Shown here one piece after another: positions 41,879 through 43,426 of a stretch of DNA of 43,426 bases. A program made the position numbers and the translations under genes. Every line of letters starts with the position of its first letter. The first letter of the stretch is position 1. The DNA comes from Thermodesulfobacteriota bacterium (GTDB lineage: Bacteria > Desulfobacterota_D > UBA1144 > Nemesobacterales > UBA2774), in contig BQJP01000023.1 in assembly GCA_021604765.1 (NCBI GenBank), positions 1 through 43,426 of the forward strand, in the 5' to 3' direction. The notes under the pieces are model-generated. The model did no database searches. It worked only from the letters and a program-made list of their open reading frames with translations, and was not told the origin of the DNA.

Positions 41879-43426
41879 ATGATATTTAAATTGTTCAAAT
41901 TAGAGAATCTTTATTTTTCAGTCCTAATAATAGGTTTTCTTTTATCGTCAGTTGTTGCATCAATATCCTCAGCACAAGAATCTGAGAGGAGTGACCTTGT
42001 AGTGCTTAAAGCAATGCAAGACGAGCTTAACCGCTCACAGCAAAAGCTTAAGCTAGAGGGCTATGAGACGCCCTATTTTATTAGTTATCAGATCAAGGAT
42101 AATGAATTTTATAGCATCAAAGGGAAGTACGGCGCGATAGCTTCTTCAGATAATGACAGGATCAGGCGTTTGTATGTGGATGTAAGGGTTGGGGATTATG
42201 ATTTTGATAATTCCATTAAGGGCATATCCGGTGGTAGAGTTCCTTTTCATGACGCTTCTGAAGTACCCGTCGATAACGATCCTGATGCAATAAGAGCGGC
42301 ACTCTGGCAAGTAACTGATCACACATATAAAGAAGCTTTAACCCAGTATTTTAATAAAAAGGCTAATAATGTTCAGGAGATAAAGGCTCTTGAATCTAAA
42401 AGCTTCACACGCGAGAAAAGTCATACATACTTCGGCCCTGAGCTTGAATTAGTTTTCAATGCCCAAGAATGGGAAGACAAGATAAGGGATATTTCTTCCG
42501 TCTATAAAAACTATAAAGAGCTTACCAATGCAGATATTGTAATAACTGCTCAACAAGAAACCGTGTATTTCGTTAATACTGAGGGAACTAGCTATATAAG
42601 AGACGAGCTTCTTTATTCTATTGATGCTCAGGTGGTTACAAGAGCTGAAGATGGTAAGGAGATAACTAACTACAGAAATCTATATTATGTTTCACCCAAA
42701 GATATTCCAAGTGTAAAAGAGATTAAAAAAGTAGTAAAAGAGATGATAGAAGAAACACTCGAGATGAGAAGTGCAGAAGTTCTCTCACCTGTGAGTGTGC
42801 CCGCATTGCTTGAACCCGAAGCTGCTGGTGTGGTGTTCCACGAGGCTGTAGGGCACCGCCTTGAGGGCGAGAGGCAAATTAATGATGAAGAAGGGCAGAC
42901 TTTTAAAGAAAAAGTAGGACAGAAAGTTATACCGCCTTTCATTTCCATAATTGATGATCCATCTATGAAAGACTTCAATGGTACTCATCTGATGGGATAT
43001 TATCCCTTTGATGATCAAGGAGTGCCAGGGGAAAGAGTTGTTCTAATAGATAACGGGGTATTAAGAAACTTTTTGCTCTCCAGAACTCCAGTTAATGGTT
43101 TTGAGAGATCAAATGGTCACGGACGTGCATCTTACGGGCGCGCGCCAATAGCCCGTATGAGTAATACCATAATTGAATCGGACACTGAGTATTCAAAAGA
43201 AAAATTAAAAGAGCTTCTTATAGAAGAGGTAAAACGTCAGAATAAGCCATTTGGCCTATTAATAAAGAGCATGAAAGGGGGAGAAACCAATACTTCTTCC
43301 TATAATTTCCAGGCTTACAGAGCAACGCCGGTAGTAATCTACAAAGTAGATCCTAAAACAGGCGAGGAGACTCCAGTCAGAGATATAGAGATCGTAGGAA
43401 CGCCTTTAGTTTCAATCAACAAAATT
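41879..43426 (+). CDS. exported TldD/PmbA-family metallopeptidase (right end cut)
   Basis: The frame from the ATG at 41879-41881 stays open to the window edge (516 codons). Residues 1-33 form a signal peptide (core LYFSVLIIGFLLSSVVASIS, then SAQ). Further on come DELNRSQQKLKLEGYETPYF, IVITAQQETVYFVNTEGTSY and the metal motif HEAVGHRLEGE with H321 and H325 (HExxxH). LLSRTPVNGFERSNGHGRA near residue 400 is also a TldD hallmark. Family members in E. coli are cytosolic and mature microcins and CcdA, so export is unusual. The C terminus is missing. A GGAG lies 13 bases before the ATG, so translation may be weak or the start may differ. Confidence 0.88.
   Translation, partial: MIFKLFKLENLYFSVLIIGFLLSSVVASISSAQESERSDLVVLKAMQDELNRSQQKLKLEGYETPYFISYQIKDNEFYSIKGKYGAIASSDNDRIRRLYVDVRVGDYDFDNSIKGISGGRVPFHDASEVPVDNDPDAIRAALWQVTDHTYKEALTQYFNKKANNVQEIKALESKSFTREKSHTYFGPELELVFNAQEWEDKIRDISSVYKNYKELTNADIVITAQQETVYFVNTEGTSYIRDELLYSIDAQVVTRAEDGKEITNYRNLYYVSPKDIPSVKEIKKVVKEMIEETLEMRSAEVLSPVSVPALLEPEAAGVVFHEAVGHRLEGERQINDEEGQTFKEKVGQKVIPPFISIIDDPSMKDFNGTHLMGYYPFDDQGVPGERVVLIDNGVLRNFLLSRTPVNGFERSNGHGRASYGRAPIARMSNTIIESDTEYSKEKLKELLIEEVKRQNKPFGLLIKSMKGGETNTSSYNFQAYRATPVVIYKVDPKTGEETPVRDIEIVGTPLVSINKI

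Noticed and set aside
42685-43018. Two minus-strand frames at the right end
   Set aside because: They lie opposite the HEAVGH region of the TldD-family gene, whose plus-strand frame is clearly real.
1-43426. Search for CRISPR arrays, tRNA or rRNA genes, insertion sequences, toxin-antitoxin pairs and defence systems
   Set aside because: No regularly spaced repeats, cloverleaf sequences, transposase motifs or recognised defence genes were seen by reading; intergenic gaps are mostly short.

Overview
The window is AT-rich, densely coded bacterial DNA from a Gram-negative organism. It carries a TonB-dependent receptor, an OprB-type porin, several lipoproteins and a LapA-like protein. Most genes are housekeeping genes in short operons. 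I see no phage, transposase, integrase, CRISPR array, rRNA or tRNA. An F420-dependent NADP reductase (NpdG-like), two luciferase-like monooxygenases, a cobalamin riboswitch and a Bacillus-type AroA suggest an uncultured, free-living and perhaps marine lineage near Desulfobacterota or Dadabacteria. That placement is an inference from gene content and is weak.

Layout. 1-6994 (minus strand): aroA, cmk, rpsA, sppA, a HIT protein and a lapA-like gene, followed by lipA and the start of apgM. 7084-11820: a secreted propeller-like protein, a LysE-type exporter, an AEC transporter, fabH, an unknown gene and a small Ala/Pro-rich membrane-anchored protein. 11895-19383 (minus strand): a cobalamin uptake operon with a sigma-70-like promoter, a cobalamin riboswitch, a hairpin at the ribosome binding site, btuB, a seven-bladed propeller lipoprotein, a signal-less BtuF-like protein, btuF, btuD and btuC. 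19420-24515: two luciferase-like oxidoreductases, DUF1801, an orphan peptide-binding lipoprotein, an ABM monooxygenase and a carboxymuconolactone decarboxylase-like protein. 24518-27353: a sugar porter translationally linked to an OprB porin. 27544-31971: SYLF lipoprotein, mscS, maf, yggS, proC and yggT, ending in an intrinsic terminator. 32011-36082: hydrolase, secreted acidic protein, npdG, yjbQ, a degenerate metallo-beta-lactamase-fold protein and a small secreted protein. 36252-43426: M42 aminopeptidase, uvrA, uppP, a nucleosidase-like protein and an exported TldD-family protease cut by the window edge.

Main points for a second look. (1) The B12 operon contains a lipoprotein that by position and fold resembles the Bacteroides BtuG cobalamin-capturing propeller. 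(2) Start codons are unusual: the AEC gene and btuB have no ATG, GTG or TTG at their homology-predicted starts but do have good Shine-Dalgarno sequences before ATT and before ATA/ATC, and at least five other genes start with TTG. (3) The metallo-beta-lactamase-fold protein has lost nearly all metal ligands. (4) LipA has an insertion of about 11 residues. (5) The TldD homologue carries a signal peptide.
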